The notes: generated by a model from the sequence alone, not told the origin. A stretch of 40,171 nucleotides of DNA from Candidatus Uhrbacteria bacterium (GCA_903827265.1 CAIKHN010000001.1:1-40171), one strand, 5' to 3'. Counted from the first letter of the stretch, positions 8,624 through 15,756 are shown. Program-made: numbers and translations.

Positions 8624-9293
8624 ATTTAGTTTTGCCTCTCTCAAAGAGTTCTCCGCCAATATTTTGGTCCTGTTTTTTCTTGGCGTTGTCTCAATCGTTG
8701 TTTTGAATTATTCAACGGATATATTTTCCCCAAAGACAGTAGTCCGGGTCGGTGACGATACCGTATCCCTTCCATCCGATTTTCCAAATTTTGAAGACGC
8801 ACAGACAAATAACAATCTCTATTTGTATGCGTCTTTTATTATGTCTCAACCAATTAATCGAGACAGCATTGTTAATATATCAAGAATTATAAAGGTGAAG
8901 GGAAAGATTAAGAACTCGCATTTAAACTACATAGCTTCTGTTACAGCCGAAAATGGTGACAATGAAGATAGGAAACATACCGTATATTTTTACATAAATG
9001 ATGGAAATACTGGTGGACATATCGGCGCAGACTATTTAAACGGTGCTCCGTCTGGAGATTTTTTTACGGCAAAGAACTCTCCGCATCCAAAGAAATACGA
9101 TCTTGATTCTCTGCCGCTTTCAAGGTTTCCAAATGGTCCTACTGCATTAGTAAACGTCGAAGATATTTTAAATGATGGGAAAAATCATTACATTGGTAGT
9201 TTTGTAAGCACTGGAATTTTCGGTGTAATACAAAAGATGTGGATTGATTATGAATGCGTTGAGGATGGGTGCGCGATTGAGCTTATAAAATGA
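8610..9293 (+). CDS. Membrane-anchored protein of unknown function
   Basis: 227 aa. One hydrophobic helix (ILVLFFLGVVSIVVLNY, about residues 16-33) follows a short basic N-terminus; the rest is a predicted soluble, mostly beta region rich in Asp, Asn and Lys with no motif I recognise. Two cysteines close to the C-terminus (ECVEDGC) could form a disulfide if the domain faces outside. AT-rich codons (ATA, AAA, TTT) differ from the housekeeping genes around the accessory stretch, suggesting lateral acquisition together with its neighbours. Overlaps the preceding small membrane gene by 14 bp. Confidence 0.65.
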   Translation: MANGRFSFASLKEFSANILVLFFLGVVSIVVLNYSTDIFSPKTVVRVGDDTVSLPSDFPNFEDAQTNNNLYLYASFIMSQPINRDSIVNISRIIKVKGKIKNSHLNYIASVTAENGDNEDRKHTVYFYINDGNTGGHIGADYLNGAPSGDFFTAKNSPHPKKYDLDSLPLSRFPNGPTALVNVEDILNDGKNHYIGSFVSTGIFGVIQKMWIDYECVEDGCAIELIK

Positions 9294-9355
9294 ACGTGCT
9301 TTTCTTTCGTTCGTCCAGAAATAAAACATGAAAGTGAGGTTGACTCCGAAATTCC

Positions 9356-9361
9356 TATCAT
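9356..9361 (+). promoter_or_regulatory. -10 element upstream of the DUF2806-like gene
   Basis: TATCAT (five of six to TATAAT) ends 10 nt before ATG 9372. No -35 at the right distance; TTGACT at 9340-9345 is only 10 bp away. No Shine-Dalgarno sequence. Fits the leaderless spacing seen at other genes. Confidence 0.4.
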
Positions 9362-9371
9362 ATAACGAAAT

Positions 9372-10229
9372 ATGGCACTACCTCAGCCGATAAAGGATTT
9401 GGGAAGCGCGGCATTGTCAAAAGTTGCGGATAAATTCGTCGATTTTGTTATTATTAAATATACAGGAAAATCGATTAAAACTTTCGAGGCTGAAGGTGAT
9501 ATCGAAGCAGACAAAATAAGAACAAAGTGGGAGCTTCTCGAAAAGCCGTTTTGGTTACAGGCGGAGTCTCTGAAAATGGGGCGGCAATATAACAACTTAG
9601 CCAAAACTTTATTGAAGGCCGCTCCAATGATTGCTGCTCCCGTGAATAATATCGCTGATGGCAATGATGCATTTTGGGGTCTTCTTGAGCACTCAAAGGA
9701 GATTTCAAACGAAGGAATGCAGGAATTAATAGCGAAGATTATAGCCGGTGAATATAATGCACCGGGCACATATTCGATGAGTACCCTTCAAATACTGAAG
9801 ATGCTTGGAAAGAGTGAGTTGGAATTATTTGAGAGGACAGCTTCTTTAATGATAAATGATTCTCAGATTCCACAGGATATATTCTCCTCATCTGAGAGTT
9901 CTAGAGAATTGACGGCTAAATGCGGAGTTGATTTTGGGAAACTTCAGTTATTACAAAGCTTAGGGCTTGTTTTGCCGAATGCCATGGAGAAGGTTATTCA
10001 AAACACACTAAAAGCGAAATTGGACATCTTGTATTTTGATAAAAAAATATCTTTTGAACCAAACTTGACGGAAGAGGCCGGTGCAACTGAAATTCGTTTG
10101 CCTAGTTATTTCGGTCTTTCTCCTGTCGGAAAACAAATTTTACAGCATCTTACTCCAAAATTTAATGATGTATATTTTTTCTGGCTGCAAAATAATTACA
10201 AAGTGTCTGGTTATCGACTAGTGGGTTAG
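9372..10229 (+). CDS. DUF2806-like protein
   Basis: 285 aa, predicted cytoplasmic and mainly helical. The central block about residues 100-160 (FWGLLEHSKEISNEG, then LIAKIIAGEYNAPGTYS, then STLQILKML) resembles the conserved core of DUF2806/TIGR03899-type proteins, in which an IS-x-E ... L-x-GE-x3-PG-x-(F/Y)S ... TL pattern recurs. The biochemical role of that family is not known to me. The N-terminus (LGSAALSKVADKFVDFVI) is amphipathic. AT-rich like the two preceding genes. It is followed by 188 bp that hold no gene but two copies of ATTATAATTGC (near 10240 and 10304) and the promoter of the MazG-like gene. Confidence 0.55.
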   Translation: MALPQPIKDLGSAALSKVADKFVDFVIIKYTGKSIKTFEAEGDIEADKIRTKWELLEKPFWLQAESLKMGRQYNNLAKTLLKAAPMIAAPVNNIADGNDAFWGLLEHSKEISNEGMQELIAKIIAGEYNAPGTYSMSTLQILKMLGKSELELFERTASLMINDSQIPQDIFSSSESSRELTAKCGVDFGKLQLLQSLGLVLPNAMEKVIQNTLKAKLDILYFDKKISFEPNLTEEAGATEIRLPSYFGLSPVGKQILQHLTPKFNDVYFFWLQNNYKVSGYRLVG

Positions 10230-10379
10230 GCACGCGTATTTATTATAATTGCAACCCGAAAATCGATTATCCTGGTGGATTGTTTATAAAATGTAACGTC
10301 ATCATTATAATTGCTGTCATCAGTATTTTATAAGTATCGCGAACTTTTTCACGGAGATTCAATATATCCACCCGCTTCC

Positions 10380-10408
10380 TTGTCATCATTATTGATGAGC
10401 GACATTAT
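10380..10408 (+). promoter_or_regulatory. Promoter of the MazG/nuclease-helicase pair
   Basis: TTGTCA (10380-10385, five of six to TTGACA), a 17-bp spacer, and CATTAT (10403-10408, four of six). The hexamer ends exactly 9 nt before ATG 10418, so the transcript would begin at or within a few bases of the start codon. Confidence 0.55.
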
Positions 10409-10417
10409 GAGATATCT

Positions 10418-10774
10418 ATGGAGCGAAATATTGATTTAACGGAAGTGACTAGGGATATTGTGGCGTTTCGGGATGAGAGGGATTGGAAGCAATTTCATAA
10501 CCCGAAGGATTTGGCGATTTCGTTGGTGTTAGAAGCGGGGGAGGTGCTTGAGCATTTTCAGTGGAAGAATTCGGAGGAGATGGCTACGCATGTAGAATCG
10601 CACAAGGAGGATGTCGCGGATGAATTATCTGATACGCTATATTGGGTTTTATTAATGGCGAACGATTTGAATATCGATCTCGTCGCGGCACTTGAGAAAA
10701 AGATGGAAAAGAATCGCGCGAAGTATCCGGCGGATAAAGCGAGGGGGAGCCATAAGAAATACACGGAACTCTAA
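10418..10774 (+). CDS. MazG-like nucleoside triphosphate pyrophosphohydrolase
   Basis: 118-aa all-alpha NTP-PPase of the MazG/RS21-C6 type, which hydrolyses (d)NTPs to the monophosphate and pyrophosphate. The metal-binding pattern is E-x2-E ... E-x2-D: LVLEAGEVLEHFQW (ExxE of helix 1) and EDVADELSDTLYW (ExxD of helix 2). Length is that of the single-domain house-cleaning or dCTPase-like enzymes. The stop is one nucleotide before the start of the nuclease-helicase gene, so they form a two-gene operon behind the promoter at 10380. Nucleotide-pool change as part of a defence response is a possible role but is inference. Confidence 0.85.
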   Translation: MERNIDLTEVTRDIVAFRDERDWKQFHNPKDLAISLVLEAGEVLEHFQWKNSEEMATHVESHKEDVADELSDTLYWVLLMANDLNIDLVAALEKKMEKNRAKYPADKARGSHKKYTEL

Positions 10775-10775
10775 T

Positions 10776-12641
10776 ATGATCGTTTACCAGTCAACAAAAG
10801 ATGTATTTTTGGACGACGTGCTATCGAATTCCATTGAGAACACTATTCTGGATTTGCTTCATGCAAAAACAGGAAAGACGGTTGGAAAGTCCGAGATTCG
10901 TTCGTGGAAGGAATCGATGCGGTTCATGGGTGCGCTGCTTCACGATAGCGGAATTCCGTCGACTGCCGGCGTCGCAATCGAATATCACATTCCGCAAACA
11001 TCGAAGCGTATTGATTTTATTTTGACAGGGCAAAATGAACGACGCGAAGAGCACGCGATTTTGATTGAATTGAAACAGTGGCAGACAGCGAAGATCACGG
11101 AAAAAGATGCGATGGTTGTTACGCGCTTTGAGCGGGGAGAGGCAGAGGTGTGTCATCCGTCGTATCAGGCGTGGTCGTATGCCGCGCTATTGCAAGGATT
11201 CAATGAAACGGTGAACGATGAGAACATTCAACTCAAGCCGTGTGCGTATTTGCATAACTACGAGTTGGACGGCGTTATTCAGAACACGTTTTATTCAGAC
11301 TATTTAGAAAAGGCACCGGTCTTTTTGCAGGGCAAAGACGAACAAGAAAAGCTTCGAACATTTATTAAACAGTTCATCAAGTACGGAGACGAAAAGAACA
11401 TAATGGTTCGTATTGATAATGGAAGAATTCGTCCTTCTAAGAATCTTGCTGATAGCATGGCAAATCTTCTGAAGGGTAATCAGGAGTTCATCATGATTGA
11501 TGACCAGAAGTTGGTTTTCGAAACCGCGATGGCGCTCGCGAAGCACTCTACGGCGGAGAAAAAGAATGTGCTGATTGTTGAGGGTGGTCCGGGAACGGGA
11601 AAGTCTGTGGTCGCGGTAAACCTTTTAGTGCATTTAACGAAGACAGGTTTGCTGGCGCAATATGTCACGAAGAACGCGGCGCCGCGAACGGTGTACGAAA
11701 GTAAATTAACTGGGCACTTTAGGAAGTCGGAGATCTCGAATTTCTTTTCTGGATCGGGTTCGTTTATCGACACCGAGAAGCACATCTTTGATGCGTTAAT
11801 TGTCGACGAGGCGCATCGCCTGACGGAAAAGTCCGGCATGTTTAAGAATCTGGGCGAGAATCAAATAAAGGAAATCATTGATGCATCGAAATGCTCGGTG
11901 TTCTTTTTGGACGAAGATCAGCGTGTAACGTTTCAAGATGTTGGTGAGCTTGATGAAATTGAGTATTGGGCAAAACAGGTTGGGGCTACGGTGCAGCGCC
12001 TGAAACTTTCATCACAATTTCGTTGTAACGGTTCTGATGGATATCTCGCGTGGCTCGATGACGTGCTGCAGATTAGGGAAACGGCGAACATCACGATCGA
12101 ACGTGAGGAATACGATATTCGCGTTGTTGATTCGCCGAATGAGCTCAAAGAAATTATTTTGGAGAAGAATATGATTAATAACAAGGCCCGTATCGTCGCT
12201 GGCTATTGTTGGGAGTGGAAAAGTAAAAAGGATCCGAACATCAAAGATATCGTTATTCCTGAGCACGGCTTTTTAATGAAATGGAATTTGGCGAGCGATG
12301 GAAACTTGTGGATTCTTTCGCCAAGCTCCGTTACTGAGGCCGGATGTATTCATACGTGCCAAGGACTGGAAGTTGATTACATTGGCGTTATTGTTGGTCC
12401 AGATTTAGTTGTAAGAAATGATGTCGTCATCACTGATGGCGCAAAGCGTGCGAAAAGCGATAAGTCGATCAGCGGCTTCAAGTCTCTTCTTAAGACGAAT
12501 CCCGCGCTCGCAAAAGAACGCGCGGATATCATTATCAAAAATACATATCGCACATTGATGACTCGTGGAATGAAAGGCTGTTATCTGTATTTTACGGATC
12601 CTGAAACCCAAGAGTATTTCAAGAAACGTCTCGCGGAATAA
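10776..12641 (+). CDS. PD-(D/E)XK nuclease-like plus DUF2075 helicase-type ATPase
   Basis: 621 aa. ATG 10776, one nt after the MazG-like stop, gives the natural N-terminus; the longer open frame from 10692 lies inside the preceding gene. Residues about 65-105 carry a PD-(D/E)XK-like core: RIDFIL (Asp80) followed by AILIELKQW (Glu98-x-Lys100). A superfamily 1-like ATPase of the DUF2075 type follows: Walker A GGPGTGKS (270-277), Walker B LIVDEAH (341-347), a motif III-like FFLDEDQRVT, an arginine motif in SSQFRC, and a late HTCQGLEVDYIGV motif as in UvrD-type helicases. DUF2075 proteins are related to Schlafen-type helicase domains. Pairing of a nuclease-helicase with a nucleotide pyrophosphohydrolase suggests a foreign-nucleic-acid response, unproven. 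Confidence 0.82.
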   Translation: MIVYQSTKDVFLDDVLSNSIENTILDLLHAKTGKTVGKSEIRSWKESMRFMGALLHDSGIPSTAGVAIEYHIPQTSKRIDFILTGQNERREEHAILIELKQWQTAKITEKDAMVVTRFERGEAEVCHPSYQAWSYAALLQGFNETVNDENIQLKPCAYLHNYELDGVIQNTFYSDYLEKAPVFLQGKDEQEKLRTFIKQFIKYGDEKNIMVRIDNGRIRPSKNLADSMANLLKGNQEFIMIDDQKLVFETAMALAKHSTAEKKNVLIVEGGPGTGKSVVAVNLLVHLTKTGLLAQYVTKNAAPRTVYESKLTGHFRKSEISNFFSGSGSFIDTEKHIFDALIVDEAHRLTEKSGMFKNLGENQIKEIIDASKCSVFFLDEDQRVTFQDVGELDEIEYWAKQVGATVQRLKLSSQFRCNGSDGYLAWLDDVLQIRETANITIEREEYDIRVVDSPNELKEIILEKNMINNKARIVAGYCWEWKSKKDPNIKDIVIPEHGFLMKWNLASDGNLWILSPSSVTEAGCIHTCQGLEVDYIGVIVGPDLVVRNDVVITDGAKRAKSDKSISGFKSLLKTNPALAKERADIIIKNTYRTLMTRGMKGCYLYFTDPETQEYFKKRLAE

Positions 12642-12674
12642 GTTTTTCTCAAAGCTCTGTCTAGCATTCCAACC

Positions 12675-13205
12675 ATCCCCTACACCCTCCGCAGAAAGCG
12701 CTTTTCAAAGGTGCTGCAGTTTGCGGTTCATGGTGACGGACGATTAGTCGTTACTGCGCCTGTCTTGATCGGAAAGCGCATGATCGAGAAGATGATTGCG
12801 GAAAAGAGGGAGTGGATTTTGGAGAAGGTGGAGATTGCAAGAAAGAATGCAAAGCCGGTGGTGCCGAAGAGGAGTAAGAAACAGATCGCTGAGGATAAGG
12901 ATCGCGCGCTGGAGCTGATTCGGTCGCGCATTGAGCATTTCAACCTTGTGTACCGATTGTCGTGGAAACGGATTGCGATTCGGAATCAGAAGACGCGATG
13001 GGGGAGTTGTTCGGGAAAAGGGAATCTGAATTTCAATTACAAAGTTGCACTGTTGCCCTTACATCTTGCCGATTACATCATCGTTCATGAGCTCTGCCAC
13101 TTGGCGCAGATGAATCATTCGAAGAAGTTTTGGGATCTTGTCGCACAGACCATTCCAAATTGGCAAGAGCGAAGGAAAGAAATTCGGGAACATGAGCTAA
13201 AGTAA
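12675..13205 (+). CDS. YgjP-like (DUF45) zinc metallopeptidase; start codon uncertain
   Basis: Family of small gluzincin-like hydrolases with HE-x2-H: here IIVHELCHLAQMNHSKKFW, with the third ligand in the NHSKKFW histidine, and the characteristic TRWGSCS upstream. The first canonical start is GTG 12711, but the codons just before it still encode family sequence (IPYTLRRKRFSKV matches the usual I-x-Y-x-(L/V)-x-R-(S/R) opening). The frame is open back to the helicase stop at 12641 with no ATG, GTG or TTG, so either a rare start (CTG 12657, ATT 12666, ATC 12675) is used or the start is damaged. I place it at ATC 12675 to include the homologous part. TAGCAT at 12662-12667 could be its -10. Confidence 0.6.
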   Translation: MPYTLRRKRFSKVLQFAVHGDGRLVVTAPVLIGKRMIEKMIAEKREWILEKVEIARKNAKPVVPKRSKKQIAEDKDRALELIRSRIEHFNLVYRLSWKRIAIRNQKTRWGSCSGKGNLNFNYKVALLPLHLADYIIVHELCHLAQMNHSKKFWDLVAQTIPNWQERRKEIREHELK

Positions 13206-13211
13206 TACTCT

Positions 13212-13284
13212 GTCATTGCGAGGAGGGTAATCCCGACGCGGCAATCCAGGTGAACCTAGATTGCTTCGCTACGCTCGCAATGAC
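13212..13284 (+). repeat. 73-bp palindromic repeat, copy 2
   Basis: Same unit as 6206-6278 and in the same orientation. The three differences are one T/C change and the two central bases: copy 1 has AGGTTCACCT, copy 2 AGGTGAACCT, its exact reverse complement, as if the hairpin tip had flipped. It ends 12 nt before the GIY-YIG start codon, as copy 1 ends 14 nt before mltG. Confidence 0.8.
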
Positions 13285-13296
13285 TGAAATGAAATT

Positions 13297-13542
13297 ATGT
13301 CGAGTTGGTCCGTCTACATGCTTCGGTGCGGCGATGGGAGTCTCTATACGGGGATTGCGATTGATGTAGGGAAGCGCATTGTATTGCACAACGCAGGGAA
13401 AGGAGCGAAGTACACCAGGGCGAGGTTGCCGGTGAGGCTTGTATGGAGTGCGCAAATGCAGACGGCTACCGATGCGCGAAAGGCGGAGGTTGATATTAAA
13501 CGACTGTCGAAGAAAGAGAAAGAGGATTTGATTTGTTTGTAA
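13297..13542 (+). CDS. GIY-YIG nuclease domain protein (UPF0213-like)
   Basis: 81-aa single-domain protein of the YhbQ/UPF0213 type. The GIY-YIG pair reads VYMLRCGDGSLYTGIA, followed by the expected R (GKRIVLHN) and the AKYTRARLPV block with the family's tail of KAEVDIKRLSKKEK. Members are structure-selective or putative DNA endonucleases; the substrate is not known. The gene begins 12 nt after the palindromic repeat. A bidirectional hairpin separates it from the convergent gene downstream. Confidence 0.88.
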   Translation: MSSWSVYMLRCGDGSLYTGIAIDVGKRIVLHNAGKGAKYTRARLPVRLVWSAQMQTATDARKAEVDIKRLSKKEKEDLICL

Positions 13543-13548
13543 AATGGT

Positions 13549-13588
13549 CACGGCCCCGGATCTCCGCGTGAGGAGTTCCGGGGCCGTG
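13549..13588. terminator. Long hairpin between convergent genes
   Basis: A perfect 12-bp GC-rich stem CACGGCCCCGGA (13549-13560) / TCCGGGGCCGTG (13577-13588) with an inner CTCC/GGAG hairpin. It lies between the stops of the GIY-YIG gene (13542) and the minus-strand zinc-ribbon gene (13592), as a bidirectional terminator would. No real U-tract follows on the plus strand; the minus-strand side has only ACCATTTTAC. Confidence 0.6.
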
Positions 13589-13591
13589 CGT

Positions 13592-14146
13592 TCATGCCTT
13601 CCAGATGAATTCGTGCGGATCAGGCAGCTCTGGAATGTTGTCGCTGATCCAGCGGGTGTTCTGGTTTGGGGGCTCGTTGAAGTAGATGACGCCGCAGGGC
13701 TCGCACGCCACCATTTGCTTCCTGCTCTTCGTGAACACGACGAACGGACGCAGGTCGAGTTTCACGATGCTGTCGTCGATATTGTTCGCGCTGATCGCTG
13801 CGATTTTGTCACCGTTGACGATGGTTTTCCGGCAGACCGGACAGACGATCGACCGTCGCCACTCTCGGGAACGTCGGCACGAGTCGCACCGGTGCGGACT
13901 GAGACCGGTGAGGAGCCCGAGCGGCCCGAGCGGACGGAGGCCGAATGCGCCCAGTCCAAGTTCTTCATTGCGCATGGTGTCGATCACCTTAACGCCTTCG
14001 CCGACGACGAGGGAATACCTCGCGTAGATTCGGTGTCCGCATCGGCCAATGGCCGAGGCCGTGTCTTTCGCGGGAACGACGGAGAACGCGAGGTTTGGCG
14101 GACGGACGCAGGAGACAGAACAACGGGTATCGATGTGGTCGCTCAT
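13592..14146 (-). CDS. Zinc-ribbon protein of unknown function
   Basis: 184 aa, the only clear minus-strand gene of the window. Cysteine pairs in the second half (CDSC, CPVC, CEPC) look like zinc-ribbon or treble-clef knuckles; CVRPP near the N-terminus and GRCGHR add further cysteines. No catalytic motif is visible. The start at 14146 is supported by GGAG seven nt upstream (plus-strand 14154-14157) and a promoter at 14185-14213. The overlapping plus-strand frame (13544-14164) has no such features and low-complexity charged composition, so this strand is preferred. It is divergent from an alternative sigma factor, so a regulatory role such as a sigma partner is conceivable but not shown. Confidence 0.6.
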   Translation of the reverse strand: MSDHIDTRCSVSCVRPPNLAFSVVPAKDTASAIGRCGHRIYARYSLVVGEGVKVIDTMRNEELGLGAFGLRPLGPLGLLTGLSPHRCDSCRRSREWRRSIVCPVCRKTIVNGDKIAAISANNIDDSIVKLDLRPFVVFTKSRKQMVACEPCGVIYFNEPPNQNTRWISDNIPELPDPHEFIWKA

Positions 14147-14184
14147 GAGGAGACTCCGAGGTGAAGGACGGAAGGTCCGCGCAG

Positions 14185-14213
14185 AGATTAGCGAAAATTC
14201 GGGTTTTGGTCAA
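14185..14213 (-). promoter_or_regulatory. Promoter for the minus-strand zinc-ribbon gene
   Basis: Read on the minus strand: TTGACC (14213-14208), a 17-bp spacer, TAATCT (14190-14185). The -35 matches five of six. Leader to ATG 14146 is about 30 nt and contains a GGAG. Confidence 0.45.
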
Positions 14214-14243
14214 TGAAACCCTATTTCATGAGCTGTTTTCCTG

Positions 14244-14269
14244 TGATACGGTAACCTTCGTCCAGGAGG
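14244..14269 (+). promoter_or_regulatory. Extended -10 and Shine-Dalgarno for the sigma factor gene
   Basis: TGA-TACGGT (14244-14252) resembles an extended -10, and a full AGGAGG (14264-14269) precedes ATG 14274. A perfect Shine-Dalgarno is exceptional in this window, where most genes have none. Confidence 0.5.
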
Positions 14270-14273
14270 GGAC

Positions 14274-15230
14274 ATGAGGCGGGGAAATTCTCTGATCCAA
14301 ACTCTTCCGGGGTACGCCTCGGAGGAAGAGCGTAACGCGGCAATTCGTGCGATTCGTGCGAATGGCGATAAGCCAAATGAGATCGCGGAATTCGCGGCGC
14401 GGAATTACGGGCTGGGCATGCGAATTGCCCGTAAGATGATGGCGGCGTATCCGAATGCAAACCTTGAGGATCTTCAGCAGGAAGGATTTCTCGGTTTGGT
14501 GAAGGCGGCGAAAGCGTTTGATCCAGACCATGGAGTCACGTTCTCGACGTACGCCGATCGGGCAATCCGTCAGCAACTTACGCGTGCTCTTCAGCAGCGG
14601 ATGTTCGATCGACCGTTCGCGCTGTCGCACAAGATCGAGGAAGACCTGCACAAGTGGCGCCGAATGGTTGCGGAGTTCACGAAAGTGAACAATCGCTTGC
14701 CGTTGCAACACGAAATTCGGGAAATGTTTCTCCAGATTGTGCGTTCTCGTTCGGAGCGGAAGGAGAGGCCGGATGTGAGCAGCCACAATCAGAGTGCCGC
14801 CGATCACATGCACCAGTTGACGATTTCCTGGGTTAATTCTCTGGAAGCGCCAGTGAATGACGGGGCAAAACAGACGCTCCACGACGTCATTGGAAGCGAA
14901 GACTTCTCTCCGGGGCATAGCGCCGAGCTGGAGCAGATGTGTCTCCTTGCGCCAACGATCATTCGAAAGGTCGACGCGTACGTGAAGTTGCGGTGCGCTC
15001 GTGGCGATTTCCCGCTGTGGTGGGAAGAAGCGTACTGGCTAATGTTCGAAGAAGAAGCGACGCTCGAAAGCGTTGCACAACAGCTCGGCTACACGCGTGA
15101 GGCCGTGCGACAGGCGCGTAAAGCCATCAGTCGGCGCGTGCAGCTCCGCTTTGGCTACACTGATGCTGTTGTGCGCGCCGCATACGAAGTGTTCGTGCAG
15201 ATGCGTGTGGAAAACGTCTGCGAGCCGTAA
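14274..15230 (+). CDS. Alternative sigma-70 family RNA polymerase sigma factor
   Basis: 318 aa. Region 2 is clear at about residues 40-110: LEDLQQEGFLGLVKAAKAF, DPDHGVTFSTYADRAIRQ. The two tryptophans that in housekeeping sigma factors follow STYAT are replaced (DRA), so promoter melting and specificity should differ from group 1. Region 4 with its helix-turn-helix is near residues 258-305: ATLESVAQQLGYTREAVRQA. The stretch between is not obviously region 3. It starts after AGGAGG and is divergent from a zinc-ribbon protein. Base composition and Shine-Dalgarno use differ from neighbours, suggesting acquisition or a mobile origin. Targets unknown; no anti-sigma factor with a recognisable domain is adjacent. 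Confidence 0.85.
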   Translation: MRRGNSLIQTLPGYASEEERNAAIRAIRANGDKPNEIAEFAARNYGLGMRIARKMMAAYPNANLEDLQQEGFLGLVKAAKAFDPDHGVTFSTYADRAIRQQLTRALQQRMFDRPFALSHKIEEDLHKWRRMVAEFTKVNNRLPLQHEIREMFLQIVRSRSERKERPDVSSHNQSAADHMHQLTISWVNSLEAPVNDGAKQTLHDVIGSEDFSPGHSAELEQMCLLAPTIIRKVDAYVKLRCARGDFPLWWEEAYWLMFEEEATLESVAQQLGYTREAVRQARKAISRRVQLRFGYTDAVVRAAYEVFVQMRVENVCEP

Positions 15231-15268
15231 GGAAAATGCGGTATCCTCGAAATGTTCCTGGAGCATGC

Positions 15269-15655
15269 ATGGAGAACAACAGCCAGTGGTTCTGGCTCGT
15301 CATTGTCTGCGTCCCTGTGGAGTCCGTCCGGGTACTACAAGAGCGCGACCACGAAGTTCCTGCAGTTCAAGTGCGGATTCGCAACGTGGTTCGCGCTCCT
15401 CGTCATGAACGGCCTGGAGCGTTCGACGTGAAGCGGATCGCCGCGCATCCGGAAGAGGACGCGGTGAACATCAGCTGGCTTCGTCCGGTGTCGCGCGGTC
15501 CGAACCGTGTGCAATCGAGTACGGTTCCTGTCGGCAGGTACATCACGATCGAAGTCGCAGGCCACACGCTCATCGCGCAAGCGTTTCGGAGCGAGAAGGA
15601 GGCGGAGGACTGGGCAAAAGAACGCAAAACACAGCCGCTTCCCATGGCGGCGTGA
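15269..15655 (+). CDS. Small protein of unknown function downstream of sigma factor
   Basis: 128 aa from ATG 15269, preceded by GGAG (15260-15263) at 5 nt. The in-frame ATG at 15236 lacks a ribosome binding site. The first 17 residues are hydrophobic (WFWLVIVCVPV); the rest is basic and Val/Arg rich, ending in a region that could be a small beta-alpha module (GRYITIEVAGHTL, then RSEKEAEDWAKER). I recognise no family. It follows the sigma gene by 38 nt and shares its GC-rich codon use; another frame in the first part also looks codon-like, so the N-terminal half is less certain. Confidence 0.5.
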   Translation: MENNSQWFWLVIVCVPVESVRVLQERDHEVPAVQVRIRNVVRAPRHERPGAFDVKRIAAHPEEDAVNISWLRPVSRGPNRVQSSTVPVGRYITIEVAGHTLIAQAFRSEKEAEDWAKERKTQPLPMAA

Positions 15656-15664
15656 CGCACGACG

Positions 15665-15700
15665 GATGTCCGGCAGCTTCTCGCGAAGCCGCCGGACATC
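15665..15700 (+). terminator. Long hairpin closing the sigma-factor block
   Basis: Perfect 10-bp stem GATGTCCGGC (15665-15674) / GCCGGACATC (15691-15700) with an inner CTTC/GAAG hairpin, 9 nt after the stop codon. Followed by GTGCTGTTTAT, only a weak T-run. Architecture resembles the hairpin at 13549. Confidence 0.6.
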
Positions 15701-15741
15701 GTGCTGTTTATATCCTATTCGGCGAGCACCGCTGTTTCCGT

Positions 15742-15747
15742 TACACT
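15742..15747 (+). promoter_or_regulatory. -10 element of the UvrD-like helicase gene
   Basis: TACACT (four of six) ends exactly 9 nt before ATG 15757; no Shine-Dalgarno sequence and no convincing -35. Confidence 0.4.
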
Positions 15748-15756
15748 TCCTTCGCT

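Noticed and set aside
13544-14164. Plus-strand frame of 206 codons opposite the zinc-ribbon gene
   Set aside because: No motif, charged low-complexity composition, no ribosome binding site; the opposite strand has CxxC pairs, a GGAG and a promoter.
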